From Perca fluviatilis (Eukaryota > Chordata > Actinopteri > Perciformes > Percidae): 64,000 nt of DNA. Under the pieces are notes generated by a model. The model had not been told where the DNA came from. It ran no database searches and worked only from the letters and a program-made list of their open reading frames with translations. Of the stretch, positions 32,886-45,870 are shown piece by piece (the stretch's first letter is position 1; each line of letters opens with the position of its first letter). The position numbers were made by a program, and so were the translations under genes. The stretch lies in NCBI RefSeq assembly GCF_010015445.1, contig NC_053119.1:41847222-41911221 (forward strand), given 5' to 3'.

Positions 32886-34025
32886 TTTTAGTTTTGTTCA
32901 AAATAAAAAGAAATTAAATGAAAAGAAACAAAAACATGACCCCCTGGGGCTCGCCACCAAATTATAAGAAATTTGGCCACTAGGGGGCGCCACGAGTACA
33001 AAACGTTTATATCTCATGAACGGCTCATCCTATAGTTACTAAATTTTGAGTGTACCATCTAGGGCCACTCCTGAGGCCACCCCTATAGTGGGGTACTGAT
33101 TCGTCAAAGTGGGCGTGGCCTATGGGACCCAGGTTTGGATTTACCACGTACACTAATGTGAGCAAGTTAAAATTTACAGGGTAGATGTACAATGGTTCAT
33201 GGACCTTACATACCAAAAATTACACATATGGACCCCTAGGTGGCGCTATAATTACGCAAAACGTGTTTTTGCCTATAACTCCCACATTTCACATCGCACA
33301 TTAGAAAACGTGTTCCTTGAATCGAGCTGAATCTAATGATATAGGCCATTCGCAATATCGCGCAATGCGCAAAACCAACTTTTTCTATCTCCTCCTAGGC
33401 CGTCCGACCTATTGGCACAAAACTTGGTACGTAGCATCTCCAGATGGACCTGACCAAAAGTTATCAAAAGAACTTAAACGTTAAACTATTCGCAATTTAC
33501 AAGCAAACTAATTTCCGTAGCTAGCCACAAAACACTAACTTTAGCATATCTCGGCAAAATTAATACGTATCAGAGCAAAACTTTGTAGTATTGTTCGACA
33601 TCCCACTCCGACGCTCTGAACCAAATTTGGTGAGGATCGGCCATTAGGGGGCACCATAATAAACGTAGACGAGTTTTGGCAAATAACCCAATGCATTTAA
33701 ATGGTAAATTTGCAATGGCAATATCTCTGCCGCAGTAAATGCTATCATCACAACACTTGAGATTATTGTTCGACATGCTCTATACCAGATTTGGTGATGA
33801 TCGGCCTTTATGGGGGCGCTATAATTGAGTTTTTTTGGTTTTGGCCTTTTGCTAAATGAATGGGAAATTTGCTATTGGATTTCACTACAGACTTTGGAGC
33901 TCGCACTTAGTGAAATTTCCTGACTTTTGCCTCGCCGACATTGTGGCTTCTCCTTTCGTTGGCTCCGCGTGTCATCAGGGGCGACTTGCACCAGGGGGGA
34001 CTCGCGACGGGGAGGCTTGGACCCC

Positions 34026-34635
34026 GTCATAACTGCTTGCAATTCTAGTTTATTTTGTCTTACAACAACATACACACAATACATTTTAGTAGTTACCATA
34101 AGCGGAAAGCCGTTATATACATGTAATATATATAGTGCCACTTTGGAACGTTCATCATCAGACCACATTATGAAATGTAAAGTATACCCCTAATGTAATA
34201 TCCTAATGAATGCGGGCTAACTGTTTAATCACTAGCATTAGCTAGCTAACCTGGACATAGGAAGGTAATGCTCTTGGTTGCTCACTGCCCATAAAGATGA
34301 GGTGTTCATTCCTAACTAGATGCAGTTAAAGTTCTTGTCAGCTGCTAACTTTCTACCATAAGTTGTCCCCTAATAGCACTGAACTCATTGTTCTTGTTGT
34401 TGTTCATCTGCTGGGTTGCTATTAAGGATTTCTCTTGGTCAGGTTCTCTGGTGTGCCACTGCAAGTAGCCTAGTCCATATAGTCTGTCACTTCCTTGTTT
34501 TTCATATGTTTCCATAGAGAGGCCTATCAGCTGTGAACTCCCGGCAGGCACCTACATACAGCAAAGCCAGCAGCGAGGCCTGGAGATGTATCCCAGACCC
34601 TGAGGCTGATAAACCCAGGCTAGACTTGGCGTGTG

Positions 34636-34666
<31 letters not shown>

Positions 34667-34954
34667 ACGAGAGAGAGAGAACGAGAGAACGAACATGTGT
34701 ACGTCTCAGGGGTGTTATGGCCGTCTTTATCAGTGCTTCTGGTCCACTATGCTTCCCTGTGCACCAGGCCCCGGCTGCATTTGAGGCCAGCCAGGCTCTC
34801 AGCCCCGTGACTCTCTTGTGATTTGGCAGACATTTTGATAGGAAAGAGTGAGGAGTGATAAGGACTTTGTTCAACTGGGGTGTGTGGGGGTTCAGCCGAG
34901 GTGGGGGCTGCTGGTGTTACCACTACTACCATTCCTATTACTTACTAATGCAGT
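34026..34954. other. zfpm intron, mostly unique, with a (GA)n tract
   Basis: A (GA)n-rich tract lies at 34646-34690. Before it, 34555-34620 (AGCAGCGAGGCCTGGAGATG) is GC-richer than its surroundings. No exon is recognised. Confidence 0.35.
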
Positions 34955-34962
34955 GTGTCCAC

Positions 34963-35200
34963 TAGGGCTGCACAACATATTTTTTTATGTATCGCCATCG
35001 TGATATAAACTCTCAATATACACATCACAAAAGGCTGTGACATATGAGGAAAATATCAGTAGAAAACTACACTTTAAAATGTATCTGTCACTCTTTTTGA
35101 TAGGTGGCTTTTATATTCAATTCAATGTTCAATTTGTTAAATAAAAGAATGTTGAAGATGATTTCCTTATCGCATATTTTACTCATATCGTGCAGTCCTA
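34963..35200. mobile_element. hAT-type MITE, 238 bp
   Basis: Ends are TAGGGCTGCAC and GTGCAGTCCTA. Flanking 8-bp copies are GTGTCCAC and ATGTCCAC (7 of 8). The body is AT-rich with GAGGAAAATAT. Confidence 0.75.
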
Positions 35201-35208
35201 ATGTCCAC

Positions 35209-35985
35209 CACGTTGTTTTGAGCATGCTGCTTTCTGTCGCTGATAGGACAAATTCCAGTCAGGTCACGGTGTTGTTGGTTTGAGTTTCACCTTCACAGTT
35301 ATACACCTATAACTTCCTTTCTAAAAATGATTCATAACACACATTGATGTAGTTTGATAGTGTTCCATTACAAGGGTAAAGCTGAAGCCAAGGGATGGTT
35401 ATTTAGTTATTGTAATTAGTCGTTCTTTTCTGATCCACTCTTAGCTCTGTGTAATTAAGTCTGTTTTGGTGTTCATCTACTGTAAATGCAAACTCAACTC
35501 TTCCTGCAGCAGCGTCCCAGTTAAAGCTTCCCACTGCAGAGCCCTCTGGAAGGCATTTAATGTGAAGCGGGTGCAAGGAGTTTTGAATGTTACTCAGAAG
35601 ATGAGAACGTGGGTTCTTTGAGCAACGTTAAGCGACAAACGTTAATTTGACACATTGTTGCATTTGAATATGTGCCACCTAAAGCAGTTTAAAGCGAAGT
35701 GTTTATTTGCATACTTGGTGTATGCATACATTTTGGGTGTGAGCCCATAAGATTAGGAACAGACTGGTATCGCTTTATTAAATGAAGAATGGACAGACTT
35801 TTTTTGTCTTTTTTTTTGTTTAGTTTTACATTCCAAGGGAGGAATTGAAGAAAAGAAGTACACAAATGAGCTGGTTAAATGAAGAGGTAGGGCTGTCTCT
35901 TAAAAAAAAATTGATTTGTGATAATCTGACCAAACTCAGATTTCAGAGCCTTGTACCCTTTTAGAAATTATTTTTTGTGTGGGTT
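35209..35985. other. zfpm intron without recognised element
   Basis: AT-rich intron sequence. I see no exon and no repeat with clear ends. Confidence 0.3.
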
Positions 35986-35989
35986 GGGT

Positions 35990-36275
35990 TTGTGTGTTTT
36001 GTTTTGTGTGTGGGGGGTGGTGGTGGGGGGGGGAGGAGGAGGGGAGGGGGGAGGGGGGGGGGGGGGGGGAAAGAAGAGAGGAAAAGGGGGTGTTTGTTTT
36101 TTTTTTTTTTTTTTTTTGGGGGAAGGGGAAAAAGAAAAGAGAAGATATTTTTATTTTAAATAAAAAAAAAAAAAATTAAAAAAAATTTAAAAAAAAAAAA
36201 AAGGGTTTTTTTTGTGGGCACCAGCGGCGGGGGGGGGGGGGGGGGCAACATAATTTTTTTTTTTTTTTTGGTGGG
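35990..36275. repeat. Homopolymer-rich low-complexity patch
   Basis: Long runs of G (36012-36070, 36231-36245), T (36098-36118, 36255-36270) and A (36162-36200) follow one another. Either an unstable G-rich tract or poor consensus sequence could explain it. Confidence 0.9.
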
Positions 36276-37589
36276 ATAAGCGGGAGCTGTTGGTTGAAGA
36301 ATTAAAATGCAAATGTTATACTCAAAATCTGTACAAGAATAAAATAAACTGCTACTCCATTTGTCTCCAAATGACGCCCCAGAGAAGCATGTTTCAGCCA
36401 AGGAATCATTACCATTAATGTGAAGGCACCTGTTGCTGTCACTTAGTGAGGCAGCAGAGGCACTGGGAATGAAAAGAATGTCAGTTTTACAATATATTTG
36501 ATGATTAGGCTATGTAGATTGAATTTGAAAAAAATTACAAAAATCAAGTTTAAGAGAATTTGAACAAATTATGACATGCTCTCTCATTCACTTGAACTTG
36601 CTTTTTTAGAAAAGTGGAAGCCCTATGATAAAGTGAAGGCTACAGGTGCTTTCTCCCTCTAACCTCCAGTACATCATCGAGGCAAACAAGTGATAAGGGC
36701 TGGTTATTTACCAAAATGTGTCTGTACCACCAAGTATCAAAAACTGTCTCAAGTACTGAAGGTTGGCATCCAATGTCTGGTCAAAATTAGAAGGTTGTTG
36801 ACTTATTCTTTTGTCAGAAAGTGCCTGATTTTATTTGGGAAAAGTTGTGGTGTAGTAGCATGTATCGTTCTGATATTAGCCCAAACCCAGGTATTGTATC
36901 GTGTGTTTAAAATATACATATTATTTTTATTATTATATTATTAACAGATGTGTACTACTTACCCTGTATGGATGTGATATGATTGCTATCATTGTTGTAT
37001 GGCCTGGCTTAGGTTAAACCCTTTGAACAAATACATATAGAGAATGAATGCTATACAACTTTCTTTTATTGTCTAGTTTGTCAGTCATAACAAAAAGAAA
37101 AACATAAAAAAATACTTAAAAGTATATTTTTTCAGGGCTTAATTATGTGGTATTGGATTATTCATAGACTCGCACACCTGCCAACACCGATACCAGCATT
37201 TAAGGCAGTATCGGAGGCATTTCTGATATTGGTATCGGTATTGGAAGAACTCTTCATTGTACCCAGGCCCAGCCCCACAATTTATGAACAGTAGTTTGGT
37301 AGTTTGCTGGGCAGCTCTGGAGGAGCAAAGCTCCCCCCCCCCCCCAAATCTCTGAACTGAAATAACTTTTGTAAAAACCTTCATTAAACCAACAATTAAC
37401 AACAAAAACCACCCACCCACAACGGAGACATTAAGACAACATAACATGGATATCTTTTTCAGTTTTTTTTTCTCAACAATGGATTAGGTCCAGGGCTTTC
37501 AGTGGGCCCATAGTTGAAGAGGAGAAGCGGGTGTTTGTGTAGCAGATAGATATTTGTCTGTGTCTCTTTGTGCGTCATCCTCCCCAACG
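36276..37589. other. zfpm intron, AT-rich
   Basis: 37175-37250 carries ACACCGATACCAGCATTTAA and TATTGGTATCGGTATTGG, a fragment similar to the hAT-like element at 20067. No other feature is recognised. Confidence 0.35.
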
Positions 37590-37930
37590 GTTGGTGATCT
37601 CTCAGCCTGATAAGGCTTCTCTCCATGATGGGGAGATAGGAGGCAGGCAGGCTGGATCCCTGGGCTTATATTTTGGCAGTTAAGATGGGAGACGTGATAA
37701 AACTTGGCGACGATTGCTGCTGCTGATATCACAGAAAGCAAGAGAGAGAGAGAGAAAGAGAGGGATGGGAGGTTGGGCAGATGGAAGGAGAGATGGAGGA
37801 TGGAGGGCACATTGTAATTACATCTGGCGGTTGCATGCCATTTTCCCAGCGTTGTTGCGTTGTTGTCGGCGGTTTTGTTTGCAGTTGGCTGGGAGTGGAT
37901 CTCTAGATAATTAAAAGAAGATAAAAGCAG
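37590..37930. promoter_or_regulatory. Candidate enhancer patch in the zfpm intron
   Basis: Repeat-poor and GC-balanced, apart from a short GA run at 37739-37765. GATA-type sites occur as CCTGATAAGG (37608), GGAGATAGGA and CGTGATAAAA. This is a sequence-composition guess; conservation is untested. Confidence 0.3.
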
Positions 37931-38109
37931 AGAGAGAGTGGGGAAAAAGTGTGAGGAAAAGAGGAGGAGTGGAGGTAGATAGTGGGAAGAAAGAGATAGA
38001 GAAAGAGTGGAAAAAGTGTGTGCAATACATAGCTGGTAGATGAATGTGTTGTGGTGTGTTTTTAATGGCAGCCCAGCCAGCTCTGCTGCTCCCCCACCCC
38101 TTTTGTGAA

Positions 38110-38182
38110 AGATGTTTGGGGCTGATAAGAAGGCCTGCTGATGGTAGATAGATAACGCCCTGCAGATCCACACTACTGATTG

Positions 38183-38253
<71 letters not shown>

Positions 38254-38400
38254 TGAGACAATGTTTGGTTCCTATGACATCAGTGCTAGAGCTCAGAGGT
38301 CAGCATGAATAATAAGCTGCCTCCCACGGCTTAAAGCAAACCGGGACGCCTGCAGAGTCCAGACAAGGAAATCGCCACACTGACCACCTCCTCCTCCTTC
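38110..38400. repeat. (TG)n microsatellite with flanking GATA motifs
   Basis: The TG tract is 38180-38251. The left flank holds GGGCTGATAAGAAGG and GTAGATAGATAACG. The right flank ends CACCTCCTCCTCC. Confidence 0.7.
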
Positions 38401-38754
38401 TTATCTACTTTTTGTCTTTCTTTTATAAAACTTGTTAAACTTCTTAATAGCTTATTGAAAAGGTGTTTTCAGATTTCTGAAATGACTCCAGTTGAGTGTG
38501 TTTCAGCCGAAAGGAATGTGTTACTGTGTTTGTTTTTTTATCAGTAGTCTGACCAGGCCCAGGTCACGTGATTATTATATGGACGCACAATTGAGAGATG
38601 AATTCATTCTTTGTGAGCCAAAGTGAAATAAAACACACAAGCACATCTAAATTCCAAGCACTCACACTCACACACAAACACACACAGAAGACTCATGCAG
38701 TGCCTTGGTGGCTTTCCCCTGTGTTTTTTTTTCTGCTTCTTTGTTCTGCTTTTA

Positions 38755-38960
38755 GCTTGATGTGAACTTTTGATAAGCCGCAGGGCCTGATCTCCGGTGC
38801 AGATAGAGATCGCCAAGTGTGATTAGAGTTGTTATCAGGCTGGAGCAGGCAGGAGCCGAGGCTCCACCGCAATAACAACAGGCCCAGGCAGGAGCAGCCG
38901 GGGTCCAGACCCTGGCAATCAGTTCCAGCCCTAATGGGATTAATGTTGTTGTATAATTAG
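38755..38960. promoter_or_regulatory. Candidate enhancer patch in the zfpm intron
   Basis: About 200 bp of non-repetitive, GC-balanced sequence with TTTGATAAGCCGC, GTGCAGATAGAGATC, GTTATCAGGC and ATGATAGG. AT-rich intron lies on both sides. Conservation is untested. Confidence 0.35.
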
Positions 38961-40300
38961 ATGATAGGTGTGAATGCATTTCTTTTCTCCCTCAATCTTT
39001 TCTCACTCATTCAAAACTCCCCCTCCTCCTCCTCCTCCTTTTTCCTCCCCTTGTCTCTCCTCTCTCTCCTCCCTAACAAGCATTGTCATTTATTAATTTA
39101 ATTAAAATTAATACCACATATTACTCATTCCAGATTCTGTGTAAGATAGTGCAGACATGTTGGGAAATTTTGGTGTTCATTGATGATTATCTCCAGGGTG
39201 ATTTCTTTTTTTCTTTCTTTTTAAAAAAAATATTCTTTTCTGTTAAAGGCGTAAAACTTGAAGAGCGTACTGTAAGCGGGAGGAAGAAAAAGAGGAAAGT
39301 AACAGCATCAGCGGGTTGACTCACACTGGGTTGATTCTACTGACAGATATTAAACTGGTTAGATGGTGACTGATTAGGTATCGGATGCCAACGATTCTCA
39401 TGCTCATGATGAGATGGCTCGGTTTGAGTGTTGCATATGACTGCAAACTCACACCATATGCACATATAGTATCTGCAAGGGGGTGGACAAAATACAGTTT
39501 TAAACACTTTTAATACATGGTTGTTTTCATGGTGTGGTTTGTCAAAACAGTCCTGATTGGATCTTTGTAAGAGTGCTGTCAGTTCTTTGAAGGTTGAAGA
39601 AGCTGAACATTTACTTTCCATAATGGTTCAATAATGTCTTTATCATGTGACCAAAACATTACTTGAACTTGACACATACATTTTGGATTTGCCTGTTTTC
39701 TTTGTGCTCTTGTGTAAGGTTTTAGCTTCCTTGCATTAATGTATGTGTTTGTATTGTGGCTATCCGAGCAGCGTTGACAGAGTGTGTGCATGTGCATGGT
39801 CAGATACACCAAAGGGGGAAGTTGGCAGGGTTATAGAGGAAACACCGTTTGTGTTCGGTGTGTGGATGAGTTATTACCCTTTCCTGCTATTTACCCAGGG
39901 GACGGCCTCGTTGTGAATTATGGTTCCCCAACTCAGCGCCGTTGTAAACGGTGTCACCCTTGACCTCAGCGCTGACGACTCCATGGATGAGGGAGGCGAG
40001 AAAAACATTAGCCCGGCCAACAGTAGCGTAATCTACGTCCATACTGTTTGCTCTAGCAGTAATTACCACTCTGCCAGCTCTTCCCAGGGAGCTTTGTGAG
40101 GGCTTAACTCACGGCTGACGTGCTCCCTATTGCAGACGGTGGATGTTTAACTAGTGTAACCCAAGAATCCCAGCCTTCTTCTCGACCTGTTGTCAGATCC
40201 ATCCATGAAAACACAGGTTTGAGGACACCACATCTGATGGTGCAGTGATGGTTATCATGCAAGGTTTTTTTTCAACATTTGACAGAGATGTTTAAATGGA

Positions 40301-40305
<5 letters not shown>
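38961..40305. other. zfpm intron, mixed sequence
   Basis: It holds a short CTCCTC run at 39022-39040. A GC-rich patch at 39890-40130 (ACTCAGCGCCGTTGTAAACG, ACCTCAGCGCTGACGACTCC) could be conserved non-coding sequence. No exon is recognised. Confidence 0.3.
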
Positions 40306-40307
<2 letters not shown>

Positions 40308-40338
<31 letters not shown>

Positions 40339-40653
40339 GTATATGTATATGTGTATATGTATATGTGTATATATATATGTGTATATGTGTATATATGTGT
40401 ATATGTGTATATATATATATGTGTGTATATATATATATATATGTGTATATGTGTATATATATATATGTGTATATGTGTATATATATATATGTGTATATGT
40501 GTGTATATATATATATGTGTATATGTGTGTATATATATATATGTGTATATGTATATATATATATGTGTATATGTATATATATATATGTGTATATGTATAT
40601 ATATATATATATATATACATATATGCATGCATGCATGCATGCATGCATGCATG
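40308..40653. repeat. (TA)n/(TG)n microsatellite followed by (GCAT)n
   Basis: About 310 bp of alternating TATATA and TGTATA, then ATGCATGCATGCATGC at 40622-40652. Confidence 0.97.
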
Positions 40654-40759
40654 ATATATGAGCATGCCAAGAGTTAGGGGGAGAATAGCAGGTTTACAGA
40701 ATATATACCTCACTTTATCAAAGCTGTTGAAATGGAGGCCATTTATTTGGGGTGTATAG

Positions 40760-41075
40760 TAGGGCTTAGATGATATGCCTTTGTCCCGATTAGATTCTTT
40801 CGCGATACATGGGTGCTGATTTGATTTGTATTGCCATTTTAATTTTTTAATTTTTTATTTGTATTGCGATTCGATAGTATTGAGTATTGCGATTTTCTTT
40901 TCCTTCTTTAACAAAAATTAGAATGGCCATCACATGTCAGTCTGACATTAATTTCATTTGTAAAGTACATATCATGTATTTTCTACATTTTCTGTCTGTT
41001 TTGCTGGAAACGGATATGATGTAGTCGCAGTCGGCAGTCCTGTATAAACAGAAATTATTTAGGTCAATCATTGGT
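40760..41075. repeat. hAT-like repeat fragment
   Basis: It contains ATTTGTATTGCGATTCGATA, then TTTTCTACATTTTCTGTCTG and GGAAACGGATATGATGTAGT. The last blocks recur inverted at 41845-41871 and 42947-43005, on both sides of another insertion. Confidence 0.55.
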
Positions 41076-41358
41076 ACAAAAATAAAAAGGTTTTCACCCA
41101 GCAGTGACAATATGAAGCCTTTTTCCCACTTGATAACTGCAGCAGGTGCACACAGGGTCAAAGGTCAGTGTGAAAGAATGTGCGTGTATTAAGCACTTTA
41201 TGATCCGTCTGGAGAGACCGTGGAGTATTGTTCCATCTTGTCAGGCAGCTGTGACCCTTGACCTCTTCACTGTTTGATTTAATATTGGTGGTCTGGGACT
41301 TCAGGCTTGGCAGCTTCAAGCTACAGTTGCATTTATTGTCAGTCGGTCCAGACAAAAG

Positions 41359-41397
41359 CGTGTGTGCGTGTGTGTGCGTGTGTGTGTGTGTGTGTGT

Positions 41398-41428
<31 letters not shown>
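41359..41428. repeat. (TG)n microsatellite
   Basis: About 70 bp of GTGTGT with a single GG break. Confidence 0.95.
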
Positions 41429-41430
<2 letters not shown>

Positions 41431-41724
41431 GCAGGTCAGGCGGTATTGTTTGCCCAGGTTGCATTAACACCCTGGAACAGAGCGCTCAGCACAGTAGGAG
41501 CAAATGTTCTGTCTTATCACTGCCTCTGGGGGGGCCTTGTCATAACACTGGCGGTTTCTCTCTCTCTCGTACACACGGATATATCCACGCAAACACACAG
41601 TCCTTCCGAGTGTCCGCAGTCATTCTGACCAGAGATCTGAGCCACATGGCTCACAGCTATCCCACACACAAAAACAAGTCCTGCAGCCACACAGCCAACT
41701 ACACACACAGCTGCTGCCTATACA

Positions 41725-42045
41725 CTAGGGCTGGGAGAAAAAAAACCAATCAAAAATCTTATGTATTGTGATTTGTTTTTGCAGTGTTTTTTAAAATTGA
41801 TTCTTTTTCCTATAATTGAATTTCTGTTTATACAGTACCGCCGTCAGCGACTACATCATATCCGTTTCCAGCAGGCCCGGATTATCCATAAGGGCACTTG
41901 GGCCAGTGCCCAGGGGCACCAACCATTCACAACCAGTGCGGGGCACATGACACAAGCTTTAACAATATTTTCCCTAAATTGTTATATTATTATATTATTA
42001 TAATTGTTGAAAGACCATACATTACAAGTTATGAACACTAATTTC

Positions 42046-42083
<38 letters not shown>

Positions 42084-43030
42084 TTATAAATAAATCAATA
42101 TTACATGACCACTATCCCTCCCCCTCCCCAATCTGTCAAAGTTGAGTTGGTCCACGCAAATGTATCATTTAGGGGGTGGGGTTTAACAATAATCAAAAGT
42201 AGCCAGTTTTTTATCAACATTTTTTATCATAATGAATGTAAAATATTAACTGTTATAAAAAATGATAAGTGGTTGGCTTTCTTGATTCAATGTAATTGGC
42301 AAGCAAAGAATTTTTTTTTCCCCCCTCCCTCTGGGTGAGACTTGGTTGCGCCCACCCTTCCGTTTTTCAAGCACATAGCACGGCCAGCACTGCCGGTGCG
42401 CTTCGTGAGTTTATTCAGTAAGCTGAGAAGTGTAAAAGACCTGTCCACAGTCTGCGCTTCTTTTCCTAGAACTCGTATTTCTTTCAGAGGACTTTGTTCA
42501 ATAAATCCATATTCTTCGATCTTTATATTGATAGTCTTTTTTTCCATATCTTATTCATTTTAGATCCTTTTATTGTCGTTAGCTGTGATGCTAAAGCAGT
42601 TTTAGCTTTCCCATGATGCTTTTGAAAGTTTTTGAACAATCAGAGGAGTTGCTTTCAGGGCCCGTGAAATAAAGTCGGAAAAATACATATTTGACCGACC
42701 CACAATGCTGCAATATATAGTATTGATTTTGGCTTTTTGAATTGATAGGCATTTTGAATTGAGACATTTGAATATAGTGCTCACTGCTCATATGTATTTA
42801 GTTGGTCAAATTGGTAAATTACATGAGAAATCCCCTTGATTGTCTGATATTTTTGCCAGGAGGACAGCACGAGTAAAGGGGGGTAGTGGATGGGGGACTT
42901 TGAGGTATAGTGCCCAGGGGCACCACATTGTCTTAATACGGGCCTGGTTTCCAGCAAAACAGACAGAAAGCAGAAAATGTAGAAAGTACATGTTATGTAC
43001 TTCTTTACAGTTAATTTTGGACCCTGCACA
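41725..43030. repeat. hAT-like repeat split by a later insertion
   Basis: It begins CTAGGGCTGGGAG. Its sequence CTACATCATATCCGTTTCCA continues as GCAAAACAGACAGAAAGCAG only when the element at 41872-42946 and one target copy are removed. The rejoined order is the complement of 40960-41050. Confidence 0.65.
41872..42946. mobile_element. hAT-type element, 1075 bp, perfect target duplication
   Basis: Ends are CAGGCCCGGATTA and AATACGGGCCTG. The exact 8-bp duplication GTTTCCAG is at 41864-41871 and 42947-42954. Both ends also carry GTGCCCAGGGGCACCA. An 86-residue minus-strand frame at 42287-42547 is unrecognised. An (AAT)n tract lies at 42048-42081. Confidence 0.85.
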
Positions 43031-43551
43031 GGCAGATACAGCATTTCTCAACAGCTGATATAAATTGAAATAATGTTTTGTTCCTCTTATCTTTGAATTC
43101 AAACATTTTCATGACAAAAATGTAGCATTTCCCCAGGAGGTGCGCTGCTGCTAGGGCAGTAAAGACTTTTACGACGATTAAGCAACCCGGCTGGTTATAG
43201 AAATGAAAACATAAAGAAGAAGAAGAAAAGGAAAAGAAAAGCAGAAAAGAATAGAGTGGGGGGGAAAAGAAGAGAAACCAACCCAAAGCCAGGACAGCCA
43301 TCATATGTACAGTAATGTACAGGAGAAGAGGAAGAAGATGAAGGCAGGAGAGAAGGGGACAATGAGGGAAAGAGGAAGCAGAGGAGGGTCAGATGGAGGA
43401 AAAGTAGGAGGCGATAAGGGCGACTCAGTGGCCGAGACAATGCAAGTAGAAAGAGGAGATGCTGGAGGAGCCTCCTGGGAACCACCTAAACAGGAGGTCT
43501 AGACCAGCGGCTTCTCTTGCTGTCTGTCTGTCTGTCTACACACGCACACGC
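43031..43551. other. zfpm intron, purine-rich segment
   Basis: 43200-43500 is strongly purine-rich on this strand (AAGAAGAAGAAAAGG, AGGAAAGAGGAAGCAGAGG). No exon is recognised. Confidence 0.35.
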
Positions 43552-43593
<42 letters not shown>

Positions 43594-43660
43594 AGACACA
43601 CACAGGCACACAGACACACAGACACAGACACACACAGGCACACAGGCAAACCCACACAAT
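43552..43660. repeat. (CA)n and CACAGG-type microsatellite
   Basis: A pure CA tract at 43556-43588 is followed by interrupted CACAGACACA units. Confidence 0.95.
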
Positions 43661-44047
43661 CTGCTTTCATAAAAACAGCACCGTTCCCTTTAGGGATCAG
43701 GAGTCTTGATGAGCCTTTTTGTGGCAGAGCATAATTTATCTGCAGGTGGTTGACATCAGGGATGACCTGGGCAGGTGCTAAATTCCGAGCTTTTGAAACT
43801 CCCTTTCTGGTCTGCTAACTAACCTGTTTACTCCTCTGTGTTGTGAAAATGCTACTTTTTTATCAACTGTCAGAGCTATCAGTCTGTTGTTGTTGTAGTT
43901 CTCTCTGGCTACCAACAGAGGATGATAAAAGTCATAAATGACTTGTTTTTCCATTGAAATGTGGTGTTTATGTTCTTGATTACATTTAACGTAGTTATGT
44001 AGGGCAGATCAGGGCCATGTTGGTGAGTGATGAGTAACGTACCACTC

Positions 44048-44091
44048 TTTCTCTCTCTCTCCTTGTCTCTCAGTATCTCTCTCAGTATTTC

Positions 44092-44160
<69 letters not shown>

Positions 44161-44195
44161 GTCTCTATCCCTCTCTCTCTCTCTCTCTCTCTCTC
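44048..44195. repeat. (CT)n/(CTGT)n microsatellite
   Basis: About 60 bp of CTGT repeats (44093-44153) lie between CT-rich runs. Confidence 0.95.
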
Positions 44196-45175
44196 ATGTC
44201 TCAGTGTGTACATTATGAGTCATGTGAGCCAGTAGTGTTGCAGTGATCCGGGCCTTTGGATTGCTTTGTGTTTGTGTAAACCGTGGTGCTCTGGCTCCCG
44301 ACTGATAAGTGAGCTGCCAATCAACTGGCTGTGTATGTGTGTATATTGGGGCGGGTGGTGTGTGTGTGTATCTGGCCTTACAGTATGCTCACAGACTGTG
44401 CGGCATGTGCCACAGGTGAAAAGACATCGTATTTTGAGCGTTTAATTTAAAACAGTTACTGTAAAAATAGCTTTTGAAAGAGGAATTTACTGTAAATACA
44501 CATTATTATATGAAAGCTCTTAGGGCTGAAGATAATCAGTATTATCTTAATTATACCTCATAGTGTTCAGCACTGTGCTGGTGTAGACTATGTTGTCTTT
44601 ATTTTGAATGTGACAGATGAATGTGTGTGTTTAAATAGTGGTTGAAGGCTTGTGCTTGTCAAACACCATACAGCATCAGACAACATGTAGCCCTTTGGTT
44701 CCCAACCCCCAACTGCTACAAGATTATTAACAAGATAGGGACGAAAAACAATTCTGCTACACATTGTATTTTTTTTTTCTCCAGATGTTTCCTTTTTTTG
44801 TTTTAAAATAAAGGGTAGCTTTCCCTCTTCAGGCCTCTAAAACCTGTTCACATAAAACAATCTGAGAAGAGAAGGGCTCTCTTGGTTTAAAGTGCTTACT
44901 GTACAACTCATAGACCTATGGGCTGTGACCAGGTCACCAGTTAACACCTTTGCTTCGATGGGCTGAAACTAATGACTATTTTTTACTATGGATTAATCTA
45001 CTGATTGTTTTAAATGTAATAAATTAATCACTATAAAAATATCTTCCTAGGTGGCATACTTAAATGTCTTGTTTTGTCCGACCAACTGTCCAAAGCCCAG
45101 TGATATTCAGTTTACAATGAAAAGCTGCATTAATTGATTATCAAATTAGTTCTAGATTAATTTTATGCTGGATGA

Positions 45176-45212
<37 letters not shown>

Positions 45213-45870
45213 CCTTGTGCAATCTCACAAGAATAAAATCCTGCTGAAATCGGATTGTGAAGGCTTAAATATCAAACTCTTCAAACTTCATTTTTTTCTG
45301 ACTTTGTATGTTTTGGTTAAGACTGTTGGGGAAAAACACATTAGTGCAATATCTTGACACATTGTTTCATCTTCTCTCTCGATAAAGCCACCAGATAAAG
45401 CTTGAGTGATCTATGTAACTAACTTCATGTAATCTTCCTGATTAATGAAGCCCTGTTGTAACATCATTTATTATGGGCGTGTGGATCTAATATAACTTAA
45501 CAGCCTGGAGAGGCAGGAAGTCGGACCGTAAACACTCCTCCAGTGTGTAGACGCAACAACCGAGTGCAACCCAATGTCACTGCCATATCAGCTTAAATAA
45601 CAAAGCTGTAATGTCTTTTTGAGAGGATTTTTGGACTGTGTTTACCATCACTCTGCCACCCTCACCCCTTTACCTCCATCTTCAGCTATTTCATCAATGT
45701 ATCCTTTCTTTTTTGCTTTTTAAACAATCTCCTCTCTCTTTCCTCTCGACCCTCTGCTGTTTTTTTAAAAGCTCTACTCCATCTATCGCTACCATTCCAC
45801 CTTCACTTCTCTATCACCCCTTCTTTCATTCTATCCATCTGCCCCCTCCTCCTCTCTCTGTCTCTGTCTC
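44196..45870. other. zfpm intron, mostly AT-rich
   Basis: It contains GACTGATAAGTGAGCTGCC (44302), a (TA)16 tract at 45178-45209, and GATAAAGCCACCAGATAAAG (45385). 45600-45860 is pyrimidine-rich. No exon is recognised. Confidence 0.35.

Noticed and set aside
37499..38173. 224-residue minus-strand frame
   Set aside because: Its Ser/Leu/His richness comes from purine-rich DNA on the other strand. There is no domain or start context.
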